DNA of 10,434 nucleotides from an uncultured Lachnospiraceae bacterium (GTDB taxonomy: Bacteria > Bacillota > Clostridia > Lachnospirales > Lachnospiraceae). Under the pieces are notes generated by a model, which was not told the DNA's origin, did not search any database, and was given only the letters and a program-made list of their open reading frames with translations. The translations under genes and the position numbers were made by a program. Shown here piece by piece: positions 1 to 5,652 of this stretch. The stretch is from assembly GCA_900553305.1 (NCBI GenBank), contig USDI01000064.1, forward strand, positions 1 to 10,434, written 5' to 3'. How positions within the stretch are numbered: position 1 is the first letter of the stretch; each line of letters begins with the position of its first letter.

Positions 1-908
1 ACTGCTCCGGCTTCGGAAATGATGCTTGCTGCATCAGCAGAAGTGATGTAGTCGAAGAACTTCTGAGCAGTTGCGGATAATGCTACACCATCCTTGGTTA
101 CCAGTACGAATGGACGCTGGATGACATAAGAACCATCTTTTACGGTATCTTCGGTCGGAACTACACCGCCTACGGAAAGTGCTTTTACAGTATCCTTTAC
201 AGAAGCAAGGGAAGCATATCCGATTGCATCCGGGTTCTGGGCTACGGTTGTGATTACATCACCTGTAGAAGTTAATTCCTGACGGTATGCACATGCATCT
301 TCAGTTCCGGTAATGGATTCAAAACCATCTCTTGTACCGCTTCCTGCTTCACGTCCGATCAGAACGATTTCTGCATCGTTTCCGCCGACTTCGCTCCAGT
401 TCTTGATTTCACCCTTGTAGATCTTAGCAATGGTGTCAATGTCAAGATCGGAAACCTGATTTTCAGGATTTACAATAATTGCAATTCCGTCGTATGCAAG
501 TACGGTCTGGGTTAAGCCCTTTGCAACTTCTTCATCCTTTAAGTTTCTACTGGAAAGTCCGATATCGCATCTTCCTTCTTCTACTGCGGTAATACCTGAT
601 CCGGATCCAGTCGGGTTGTAAGTAAAGGTTACTCCGTCATTCTGTGCCATGAAGGATTCTCCTAAAGCACCGATCACCTTCTCCATGGAAGTAGAACCAT
701 CGGTAGATACGGTTCCGTTATCCTCGGTTGTCTGTGCAGGTGTCTCAGCTTCTGCAGTTGTATCTTCTGCCGGTGCTGCCTCTGCAGTAGTCTCTGTTGT
801 TGTTTCTGTTGTTGTAGTGTCTGCTGCTGTGGTTGTGTTAGATCCACATCCTGCAAGAAGTGCTGCTCCCGCAAGAGCCATAACAAATACGCTTAATTTC
901 TTTTTCAT
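1..908 (-). CDS. pstS: Phosphate ABC transporter substrate-binding lipoprotein PstS (3' end outside window)
   Basis: Extracytoplasmic receptor that binds inorganic phosphate and hands it to the PstCAB ABC importer. The 302 visible residues start with a lipoprotein signal (MKKK, then a hydrophobic stretch) ending in the lipobox LAGC with Cys21 as the lipid-anchored residue. Residues 22-64 form a Thr/Ala/Glu-rich linker typical of surface lipoproteins of Clostridia. The mature domain begins at about 65. It shows the phosphate-site segments of the family: STDGSTSME (68-76), TGSGSGITAVEEGRCDIGLSSR (100-121, key residues TGSGSG and DIGLSSR) and REAGSGTRDGFE (186-197). The start is set by an AGGAG ribosome binding site 8 bases upstream of ATG. 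The gene runs off position 1, so the C-terminus and any pstCAB-phoU genes lie outside. The upstream Pho-box-like repeats suggest induction under phosphate limitation (inference). Confidence 0.95.
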   Translation of the reverse strand, partial: MKKKLSVFVMALAGAALLAGCGSNTTTAADTTTTETTTETTAEAAPAEDTTAEAETPAQTTEDNGTVSTDGSTSMEKVIGALGESFMAQNDGVTFTYNPTGSGSGITAVEEGRCDIGLSSRNLKDEEVAKGLTQTVLAYDGIAIIVNPENQVSDLDIDTIAKIYKGEIKNWSEVGGNDAEIVLIGREAGSGTRDGFESITGTEDACAYRQELTSTGDVITTVAQNPDAIGYASLASVKDTVKALSVGGVVPTEDTVKDGSYVIQRPFVLVTKDGVALSATAQKFFDYITSADAASIISEAGA

Positions 909-982
909 AATAAATCTCCTCTCGGTTCACCTTTTGTTTTTGATTCCGGTGATGTTTTATTTGTTTTGATCTTATGTATTTC

Positions 983-1059
983 ATCATAAAGACCGCTTGT
1001 AAAATGAAAAAGTGTGCTTATGTAAAATATTTGTCAAAGCAGGAAAAGGAAATGTAAAA
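983..1059 (-). promoter_or_regulatory. Putative pstS promoter with Pho-box-like direct repeats
   Basis: Read on the minus strand, four copies of TTTTACA or TTTGACA lie at 1053-1059, 1032-1038, 1021-1027 and 998-1004. The start-to-start steps are 21, 11 and 23 bases, i.e. about one or two helical turns. Direct TTNACA hexamers at an 11-base period are the known binding pattern of PhoB/PhoP response regulators of Firmicutes. A possible core promoter overlaps the last copy: TTTTCA (1005-1010), a 16-base spacer and TATGAT (983-988), about 75 bases upstream of the pstS start. The repeats and their location before pstS are seen directly; the regulator is inferred. Confidence 0.6.
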
Positions 1060-1084
1060 GGCAGAGCCCACCCGGAGCTCTGCC
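1056..1084 (-). terminator. Rho-independent terminator after the glycosyltransferase gene
   Basis: GGCAGAGC (1060-1067) pairs perfectly with GCTCTGCC (1077-1084) around a 9-base loop. On the minus strand the stem is followed by TTTTACATTT. It lies 67 bases after the glycosyltransferase stop codon and would end the upstream transcript. Its T-tract overlaps the first Pho-box-like repeat of pstS. Confidence 0.8.
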
Positions 1085-1130
1085 TGTAGCATTTCATCAT
1101 CATTCACTTTGCACTTATTATGCACTTTTC

Positions 1131-1156
1131 ATCGTTCTTAATTATCGTTCTTAATT
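1131..1156. repeat. 13-bp perfect tandem duplication spanning a stop codon
   Basis: ATCGTTCTTAATT occurs twice head to tail (1131-1143 and 1144-1156). The second copy contains the glycosyltransferase TAA stop (1151-1153 on the plus strand), so the duplication adds a spare copy of the last bases of the gene just after it. It looks like a small slippage duplication and does not change the protein. Confidence 0.85.
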
Positions 1157-2155
1157 AAATCCAAAAAACTTCTGGCAAATCTTATAGCCTTCCACAGAAA
1201 TCATGCGGCCGCCTTTACCCGGAAGGTTCATGCACTGGCCTAAGAGTCCGAAGCGGAGTCTCTTATATAGTACCCAGTCCTTCTTCTTTAAGTATTCCCA
1301 AAGCTCCTGCTTCTTCTGCAGGTTTTCTTCTGTACCGGAACGGATTAAGATAATATCCAGATAGCTTAACATATAACGGTATCTCTTCTTATTGGAATTC
1401 ACCAGGGAACGGTTTTCAACCATATAGTCGATCATCAGCTTATTCACCCGGATCTGCTGGTCAATACGGCTGATCATAACACTCTCATGCACGGACTGGT
1501 CTTCTCTTCCGATATAATAACGATAGAAATTCACATCCATATAATACATATTCCGCACGAACGGAAGCGGCTCAAATACATAAATGTTATCCACATAGAA
1601 CGTGTGCCCCGGAAGCCGGATTCCACATTCCCGTAACAGCTTCGTACGGAAAATCACGGAATGCATGAGAATATACTGTCCTTTGTGGAAATGACGTACA
1701 TCATCCCAGGTAAACATCTGATCCACAGGGAGTGCATGACGGTAACGCATCACCTTCTTATGCTTCTCACCAACCTTTTCATAAACAAAGTTGCTGATCA
1801 GCATATCCAGTGTCTGCTGCCCGCCGGTAAGCTCATGGAGCTTTGCAAGAATCTGCCGGTAAACCTCTTCCTTCACCCAGTCATCACTGTCAACTACCTT
1901 GAAATACAGACCGGTGGCATTCGCAATTCCTGTATTTACAGCAGAACCATGTCCCCCGTTTTCCTTATGGATTGCTTTCACAATGGTCGGATACTTCCGG
2001 GCATAACGATCTGCAATTTCTGCGGTACGGTCCTTTGATCCATCATCGATAATTAAAATCTCAACCTCTTCTCCTCCAACAAGAAGTGATTCAATACACT
2101 TTTCCATATACGCTTCGGAATTATAACATGGTACTGCAAACGATAATAATTTCAT
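1151..2155 (-). CDS. Family 2 (GT-A) glycosyltransferase
   Basis: A 334-residue enzyme expected to move a sugar from a nucleotide-sugar donor to an acceptor at the cytoplasmic face, in making cell-surface glycan or glycolipid; the actual substrate cannot be told. The N-terminal GT-A fold shows SFAVPCYNSEAYMEKCIESLL (residues 5-25, key P9, N12), the nucleotide-binding IIDDGS (35-40), GGHGSAVNTG (67-76) and the metal-binding DSDD (89-92). HTFYVDNIYVFEPL (184-197) is in the place of the acceptor/base motif. The Lys/Arg/Tyr-rich C-terminal part (about 230-334) has no obvious transmembrane segment. The ATG has a GGAGGA ribosome binding site 6 bases upstream. The gene lies 47 bases downstream of mutY, so co-transcription is likely, with a terminator at 1056-1084. 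Confidence 0.9.
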   Translation of the reverse strand: MKLLSFAVPCYNSEAYMEKCIESLLVGGEEVEILIIDDGSKDRTAEIADRYARKYPTIVKAIHKENGGHGSAVNTGIANATGLYFKVVDSDDWVKEEVYRQILAKLHELTGGQQTLDMLISNFVYEKVGEKHKKVMRYRHALPVDQMFTWDDVRHFHKGQYILMHSVIFRTKLLRECGIRLPGHTFYVDNIYVFEPLPFVRNMYYMDVNFYRYYIGREDQSVHESVMISRIDQQIRVNKLMIDYMVENRSLVNSNKKRYRYMLSYLDIILIRSGTEENLQKKQELWEYLKKKDWVLYKRLRFGLLGQCMNLPGKGGRMISVEGYKICQKFFGFN

Positions 2156-2178
2156 GTGCCATCCTCCAATTAATTTTC

Positions 2179-2206
2179 ATAACCGTTAAGGTACTGAAAC
2201 AGTTAC
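2179..2206 (-). repeat. Palindromic GTAACTGTT repeat, copy A (overlaps mutY stop)
   Basis: On the minus strand this reads GTAACTGTT, TCAGTACCTT, AACGGTTAT: imperfect inverted ends, 7 of 9 paired, around a 10-base centre. It aligns over its whole length with the repeat at 3314-3340, sharing GTAACTGTT, GTACCTT and GTTA blocks, in the opposite orientation. The TAA stop codon of mutY (2203-2205) lies inside its first block. The GTAAC ends match those of the MITE at 5482-5624. I found no flanking target duplication. Confidence 0.65.
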
Positions 2207-3279
2207 CCTTCTTCTAAAAATGCTTTCAGATATGCCTTATATGCCGTAGGGATCGGATATCTTTCCCGTGCCTCCTGCTGCTCTACGAACACCAGGGAAT
2301 CCTCCCTGTTTCCGGTTACTTCTGCCAGTTCGTCCACCTTTACCGCATAGCCGGTCATGTGCCATTCCTTATGGGAAAAGATATGCTTACTTTGACTGAG
2401 TGGCTCAATCCGCAGCACGGACAGGCCCTTTTCTTTTAAAAATAATAATACTTCATCCGGCGAAAGATGTCCAGTAACGCTTGGGAATTCATACATTCCT
2501 GCAAGGAGTCCCTTTTCCGGACGTTTTGTTAACGCCGCTTTCTTATCGTCCTTGATAATCAGAACCGTTTTGTCCTCGATCACGCGGGCTTTCTTCGGAG
2601 GCTTGCATGGGAAATCCGTCTCACGTCCTTCCTTATGTGCCACACACAGTTCCTTCCATGGACACTCCCCGCACTTCGGTGCCCCATTCGGCGTACAGAC
2701 CATGGCTCCAAGTTCCATCAATGCCTGGTTAAAATCTCCCGGCCGCTCCTTGGGCATCACATTAAGAAGCTCCTCTTCGATTCCGTTCCGTACAGACTGC
2801 TGCATAATATTCCCTGCATCTGCACGCAGACGCGACAGAACCCGCAGTACATTTCCATCTACTGCAGGTCTTTTGATCCCAAATGCAATGGAGCTGATGG
2901 CTCCTGCCGTATAACTGCCGATTCCCGGAAGGGAAAGAATAATTTCATAGGAAGGAACCATCTCTCCGCCATACTGTTCAACCAGTATTTGCGCTGCCTT
3001 TTTCATATTGCGGACACGATTGTAATATCCCAGTCCCTCCCACAGCTTCAGGAGCTTTTCTTCCTCTGCCTGTGAAAGACTCCGGATATCCGGCAGCGCT
3101 TTCATAAAGCGGTCATAATAAGGCTTCACGGCTTCTACCCTTGTCTGCTGCAGCATGATCTCGGATACCCACACATGATAAGGTGTCGGTTCTTCACGCC
3201 ATGGCAGAATCCTTCGTCCACGGTCATAAAATGCAAGAAGCGGTTCCACACTCTGCTTCAAAATTTCATTGTCACTCAT
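2203..3279 (-). CDS. mutY: A/G-specific adenine glycosylase MutY
   Basis: DNA repair enzyme that removes adenine mispaired with 8-oxoguanine, preventing G:C to T:A mutation. At 358 residues it has the normal length. Visible features: LPWREEPTPYHVWVSEIMLQQT with catalytic Glu40 in SEIMLQQT, the helix-hairpin-helix LPGIGSYTAG (117-126), catalytic Asp141 in AVDGNVLRVLSR, and iron-sulfur ligands C195, C203, C206 and C212 in C-x7-C-x2-C-x5-C spacing. The classical enterobacterial spacing is C-x6-C; one extra residue here fits a lineage variant. The C-terminal NUDIX-like domain (about 237-350), with FSHKEWHMTGY (301-311), recognises 8-oxoG. The ATG is preceded by AGGA about 10 bases upstream. It lies between the 5'-nucleotidase and glycosyltransferase genes. 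Its stop codon is inside a palindromic repeat, and another copy sits 35 bases upstream of its start. Confidence 0.96.
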   Translation of the reverse strand: MSDNEILKQSVEPLLAFYDRGRRILPWREEPTPYHVWVSEIMLQQTRVEAVKPYYDRFMKALPDIRSLSQAEEEKLLKLWEGLGYYNRVRNMKKAAQILVEQYGGEMVPSYEIILSLPGIGSYTAGAISSIAFGIKRPAVDGNVLRVLSRLRADAGNIMQQSVRNGIEEELLNVMPKERPGDFNQALMELGAMVCTPNGAPKCGECPWKELCVAHKEGRETDFPCKPPKKARVIEDKTVLIIKDDKKAALTKRPEKGLLAGMYEFPSVTGHLSPDEVLLFLKEKGLSVLRIEPLSQSKHIFSHKEWHMTGYAVKVDELAEVTGNREDSLVFVEQQEARERYPIPTAYKAYLKAFLEEG

Positions 3280-3313
3280 TGATTACTATCCTGTCTGATT
3301 TATTCAAAACTAC

Positions 3314-3340
3314 GTAACTGTTCTGTACCTTCACAGTTAC
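3314..3340 (+). repeat. Palindromic GTAACTGTT repeat, copy B (upstream of mutY)
   Basis: GTAACTGT (3314-3321) and ACAGTTAC (3333-3340) form a perfect 8-bp inverted repeat around TCTGTACCTTC. The sequence aligns with copy A at 2179-2206 in inverted orientation. It occupies the gap between the 5'-nucleotidase stop and the mutY start. It could form a hairpin in RNA, but no T-run follows, so it is a poor terminator. The flanks (AAAACTAC and AAACGATC) are not a clear target duplication. Confidence 0.7.
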
Positions 3341-3368
3341 AAACGATCTTCTTTCAACTCACTTCTAT

Positions 3369-4298
3369 CTATGGATCCTTATTCAGCCCGGCTTTCTTCT
3401 TATAGGGCACTCTGGCAGACGGCACCACCTGTGATGCCAGTTTCGTATGTACTGCCTGATCATCAAAGAAGATCTGCGCTCCAAACGCTTTCAGCACATC
3501 GCTCTTTGAAATTCCTCCTAAGAAAAACGCTTCATCAATACGCACATTCCATGCGCGCAGGGTCCGGATCACCCGTTCATGCGCCGGTGCACTTCTTGCG
3601 GTAACAAGCGCTGTCCGGATCGGTGCCTGATCCTGTGGAAAGTCCTTCTGGATATCCGAGATGGTCTTTAAAAACTTGGCGAACGGTCCCTGATTCATCG
3701 GCTGGTTCGCCCGGAGCCGTTCATTCTCTTCAAAAGCTTCCAGTCCCTGTTCCTTATAAATCTGCTCCGATTCATCCGAAAACAGAACCGCATCTCCGTC
3801 AAATGCAATCCGGATCTGTGAGATTGGTTCCTCATTCTCTCCCACTGCCCAAATTCGGTCACAGCAGATAATTCCTGCTGCAATTCCACTGTCAATCGCT
3901 GCCTGCACATCCTCTTCATCCGCAGACAGATAAAGATCCGTGTGAAAGGCGTTTAAGTATGGCGCTAACGATGCCCCGCTCGCCAGTACCGCTCTTGAAA
4001 TCTGCAGTCCGTAATGTGCAATGGAATTAAATACCCTCAGTGAGGTATCCGGGCTGTTATGGGACATAATGATAACCTCCACTCTGCCCTCCTGTCCCGG
4101 AATTTTATTAATATTAAGGAGTGCTTCAATCAGCCGGAAGCCATTGCCCGGCATCAGATAATCCTTTTCATGCTCTACCTGATACCGGCAGTAAGCCTCA
4201 ACTCCCTGTGTTTCAAACAATTCATTCTCCACGGACAAATCAAACAACGCCCGTGAAGATACTCCGATTACCAGCCGGTGTTCCAAATCATATGCCAT
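3369..4298 (-). CDS. Cytosolic 5'-nucleotidase, cN-I type (5'-nucleotidase Pfam family)
   Basis: A 309-residue HAD-fold phosphatase expected to remove the 5' phosphate from nucleoside monophosphates in the cytoplasm. The sequence resembles the animal cN-I (NT5C1A) family, which has bacterial members. Conserved segments are VEVIIMSHNSPDTSLRVFNSI (73-93), GLQISRAVLASGASLAPYLNAFHTDLYLSA (97-126), the acidic motif AFDGDAVLFSDE (165-176, DGD and SDE), LVTARSAP (231-238), FFLGGISKSDVL (258-269) and FFDDQ (277-281). The N-terminal VIGVSSRALFDLS would carry the HAD nucleophile region in this family. I place the start at the ATG with AAGGAG 6 bases upstream. It is the first gene of the probable 5'-nucleotidase, mutY, glycosyltransferase run. 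The preferred nucleotide (AMP, IMP or other) cannot be told. Confidence 0.87.
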   Translation of the reverse strand: MAYDLEHRLVIGVSSRALFDLSVENELFETQGVEAYCRYQVEHEKDYLMPGNGFRLIEALLNINKIPGQEGRVEVIIMSHNSPDTSLRVFNSIAHYGLQISRAVLASGASLAPYLNAFHTDLYLSADEEDVQAAIDSGIAAGIICCDRIWAVGENEEPISQIRIAFDGDAVLFSDESEQIYKEQGLEAFEENERLRANQPMNQGPFAKFLKTISDIQKDFPQDQAPIRTALVTARSAPAHERVIRTLRAWNVRIDEAFFLGGISKSDVLKAFGAQIFFDDQAVHTKLASQVVPSARVPYKKKAGLNKDP

Positions 4299-4373
4299 CG
4301 TGTACTCCTTCCTGATTTCATATGGTACAAGTACACTCTGACATCAGAACTTCCTTCCTCGTCCGGCAGTCTT

Positions 4374-4847
4374 TTACCTGAGCCGGTTACATTCATACCG
4401 TTCGAAGGTCAGAAGACAATTCTTCAGCTCTTCATAACGGTCTTCGAGGTCTCCGTCCTTGATCTCCAGATCAACGGAAAGGGCCATGGTATTAATCATA
4501 TCATCCGTAATCCGCGCGTGCAGTCCATGGAGAATATTCAGTCTTTCTTCAAAGGTATCTGCCTCCAGAAACTCAAGTACCATAGGATCAATATTCATTT
4601 CTTCTGCTTCCTGCTGATTGCCTTCCTGTACCGGTTCAAAGCGGTATTGCTGCTGTGCATCGGGATACTTCATGCGGTCTACCATCTCCGTAAACATCGG
4701 AAGAGGACGCGCATACACCTGATGATCTCCGTACTGTGCTTCATAAATCACCAGTTCTTCTCCTGTTTCGCTGTGCTTTGCAATAGCCATTACCCGATAC
4801 AGGTTTCCTTTAAAATGACGATAAAGCTGTCCTGCCTGTGGTCTCAT
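4374..4847 (-). CDS. DUF1653 domain protein
   Basis: A 157-residue cytoplasmic protein of unknown function. Residues 5-70 match the DUF1653 pattern as I know it: an N-terminal G-x-LYRHFKGNLYRV strand pair, then SETGEELVIYEAQYGD (26-41), VYARPLPMF (44-52) and a short helix. This domain is a small beta-rich module found alone or appended to other domains in many bacteria. Residues 85-157 are predominantly acidic and helical and may be a lineage-specific tail. No signal peptide, membrane segment or catalytic motif is visible. GGAGGATC lies 9 bases upstream of ATG, and a well-formed promoter lies about 35 bases upstream. It is 75 bases ahead of the 5'-nucleotidase gene and may be the first gene of that transcript. 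Confidence 0.8.
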   Translation of the reverse strand: MRPQAGQLYRHFKGNLYRVMAIAKHSETGEELVIYEAQYGDHQVYARPLPMFTEMVDRMKYPDAQQQYRFEPVQEGNQQEAEEMNIDPMVLEFLEADTFEERLNILHGLHARITDDMINTMALSVDLEIKDGDLEDRYEELKNCLLTFERYECNRLR

Positions 4848-4880
4848 CTGCCAGATCCTCCATTCAGAAATATATATCTA

Positions 4881-4909
4881 AGTATAACCCTGTTTGGAGT
4901 TCTTGTCAT
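4881..4909 (-). promoter_or_regulatory. Sigma-A-type promoter of the DUF1653 gene
   Basis: On the minus strand ATGACA (4904-4909) and TATACT (4881-4886) are separated by 17 bases, each matching five of six consensus positions. Transcription would start about 25 bases before the DUF1653 ribosome binding site. This is the best-formed promoter in the window. Confidence 0.65.
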
Positions 4910-4926
4910 TCTTCTTTTACTTTTCT

Positions 4927-5301
4927 TTATAGGAAGATATAGGTAATTACTCCGTCCATTCCCTCTCCCTTAATCTGCGAAAGTTCCTCCTGTAACTGCT
5001 CCTGTTCCTCCTGCTGCAGGTTTCCGATTCTACGATGATGAATAGTCACGGTATAGCTTCTGTTCTCTTCTTCATCAATCACCTTCGTCATGGTAACTCC
5101 GCTGTTTGAATATCCCTCTTCGTTCAGGAAAAAACGAACCTCTTTTACATATTCCGCTTCCAGTTCACGATAATATTTCTCCCGTTCCCTGCGTTCCACC
5201 TTTTCACTGCTGTGTACCGTTCCGGAAATACAGAATGCGGTAATTCCGATTAATACCAGTGCACTTATAGTCATAATTATTCTCTTTGTTCCTTCTCTCA
5301 T
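4927..5301 (-). CDS. Small membrane-anchored protein, function unknown
   Basis: A 124-residue protein that I do not recognise. Residues 7-27 form one hydrophobic segment (IIMTISALVLIGITAFCISG) after a short basic N-terminus, so a signal anchor or uncleaved signal with the rest outside the membrane is likely. Residues 33-55 (KVERREREKYYRELEAEYVKE region) are highly charged and could form a coiled coil. Residues 58-96 show a FFLNEEGYSNSGVTMTKV strand pattern and VTIHHRR. A Gln/Glu-rich helix (97-110) follows. I choose the ATG at 5301 because GGAGGAG sits 5 bases upstream of it. The in-frame ATG at 5331 would add 10 residues but has no ribosome binding site. It might belong to a sporulation or envelope function, but nothing in the sequence proves this. 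Confidence 0.7.
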   Translation of the reverse strand: MREGTKRIIMTISALVLIGITAFCISGTVHSSEKVERREREKYYRELEAEYVKEVRFFLNEEGYSNSGVTMTKVIDEEENRSYTVTIHHRRIGNLQQEEQEQLQEELSQIKGEGMDGVITYIFL

Positions 5302-5360
5302 GGCTACTCCTCCGTTCCGACTCTGTTTCATCTGTTTCTCTAAGGTTTCCTGTTCTTATG

Positions 5361-5387
5361 ATCATAGTTTAGCAGAGAAGATGTCCC
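5361..5387 (-). promoter_or_regulatory. Possible promoter of the small membrane protein gene
   Basis: On the minus strand GGGACA (5382-5387) and TATGAT (5361-5366) are separated by 15 bases, shorter than the ideal 17. It lies 60 bases upstream of the start codon. The weak -35 match and short spacer make this tentative. Confidence 0.3.
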
Positions 5388-5416
5388 ATAAATGTCACTT
5401 AAATATTGAAATGTTA

Positions 5417-5437
5417 GTAACTATTCTAAATAGTTAC
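5417..5437. repeat. Perfect 9-bp palindrome, copy C of the GTAAC repeat
   Basis: GTAACTATT (5417-5425) and AATAGTTAC (5429-5437) are exact inverted repeats around a 3-base centre, CTA. The ends are the same as those of the MITE that begins 45 bases away (GTAACTATTCAG). It looks like two element ends joined almost directly. No target duplication flanks it. Confidence 0.75.
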
Positions 5438-5469
5438 AGAAAGCCAGATGATTTCTCACCTGGCCTTCT
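5438..5469 (-). repeat. Hairpin next to copy C
   Basis: AGAAAGCCAG (5438-5447) and CTGGCCTTCT (5460-5469) are inverted repeats with a 12-base loop. On the minus strand the RNA stem is fully paired, 10 bp with one G-U pair; on the plus strand there is one A-C mismatch. It directly abuts copy C and has no U-run after it, so a role as terminator is unsupported. Confidence 0.55.
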
Positions 5470-5481
5470 GCTTACTTATTT

Positions 5482-5624
5482 GTAACTATTCAGAGCCATG
5501 CAAAATTGCTTTCTGTGAATGCTTGCATTCATACAGAACAGCAATTTTATATGGCGAAGTAACCACATGAGTAAAACTTAAGCTGTGAAACAGCGGTTTT
5601 ACGAATGGTGTTCTGAATAGGTAC
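5482..5624. mobile_element. IS66-type miniature inverted-repeat element (MITE) with 8-bp target duplication
   Basis: The 143-bp segment begins GTAACTATTCAG (5482-5493) and ends CTGAATAGGTAC (5613-5624), an 11/12 terminal inverted repeat. The 8 bases just outside each end are identical: ACTTATTT at 5474-5481 and 5625-5632. GTAA ends and an 8-bp duplication are known hallmarks of the IS66 transposase family. Inside, a long near-perfect hairpin spans 5495-5555 (arms 5495-5522 and 5525-5555, both starting from GCCAT at the base). A second hairpin spans 5571-5602 (GTAAAAC/GTTTTAC outside GCTGT/ACAGC). No ORF of useful length is present, so it would need a transposase in trans. It lies between the zinc-ribbon gene stop and the small membrane protein gene. 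The family assignment is inferred; the repeat and duplication are seen. Confidence 0.8.
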
Positions 5625-5652
5625 ACTTATTTTTTATTTCTATTATTTACTT

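Noticed and set aside
649..969. 106-codon plus-strand ORF rich in Val, Ser and Ala
   Set aside because: It is antisense to the signal peptide and Thr-rich linker of pstS, whose repetitive ACA/GCA codons give a Val/Ser-rich shadow. It has no ribosome binding site and no family resemblance.
3314..3340. Rho-independent terminator after the 5'-nucleotidase gene
   Set aside because: The palindrome is A/T-rich in the stem and is followed by no U-run in the minus direction; repeat-family membership explains it better.
4278..4946. 222-codon plus-strand ORF with hydrophobic stretches
   Set aside because: It lies antisense to the DUF1653 gene, which has a good promoter, ribosome binding site and recognisable domain. 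The reading is a shadow.
5302..5331. Upstream ATG for the small membrane protein
   Set aside because: No ribosome binding site precedes it, while the ATG at 5301 has GGAGGAG 5 bases upstream and gives a normal short basic N-terminus before the membrane segment.
5417..5632. CRISPR array or tRNA-like cluster suggested by repeats and hairpins
   Set aside because: The repeats are inverted, not regularly spaced direct repeats with unique spacers; no tRNA arms or CCA-type end can be folded.
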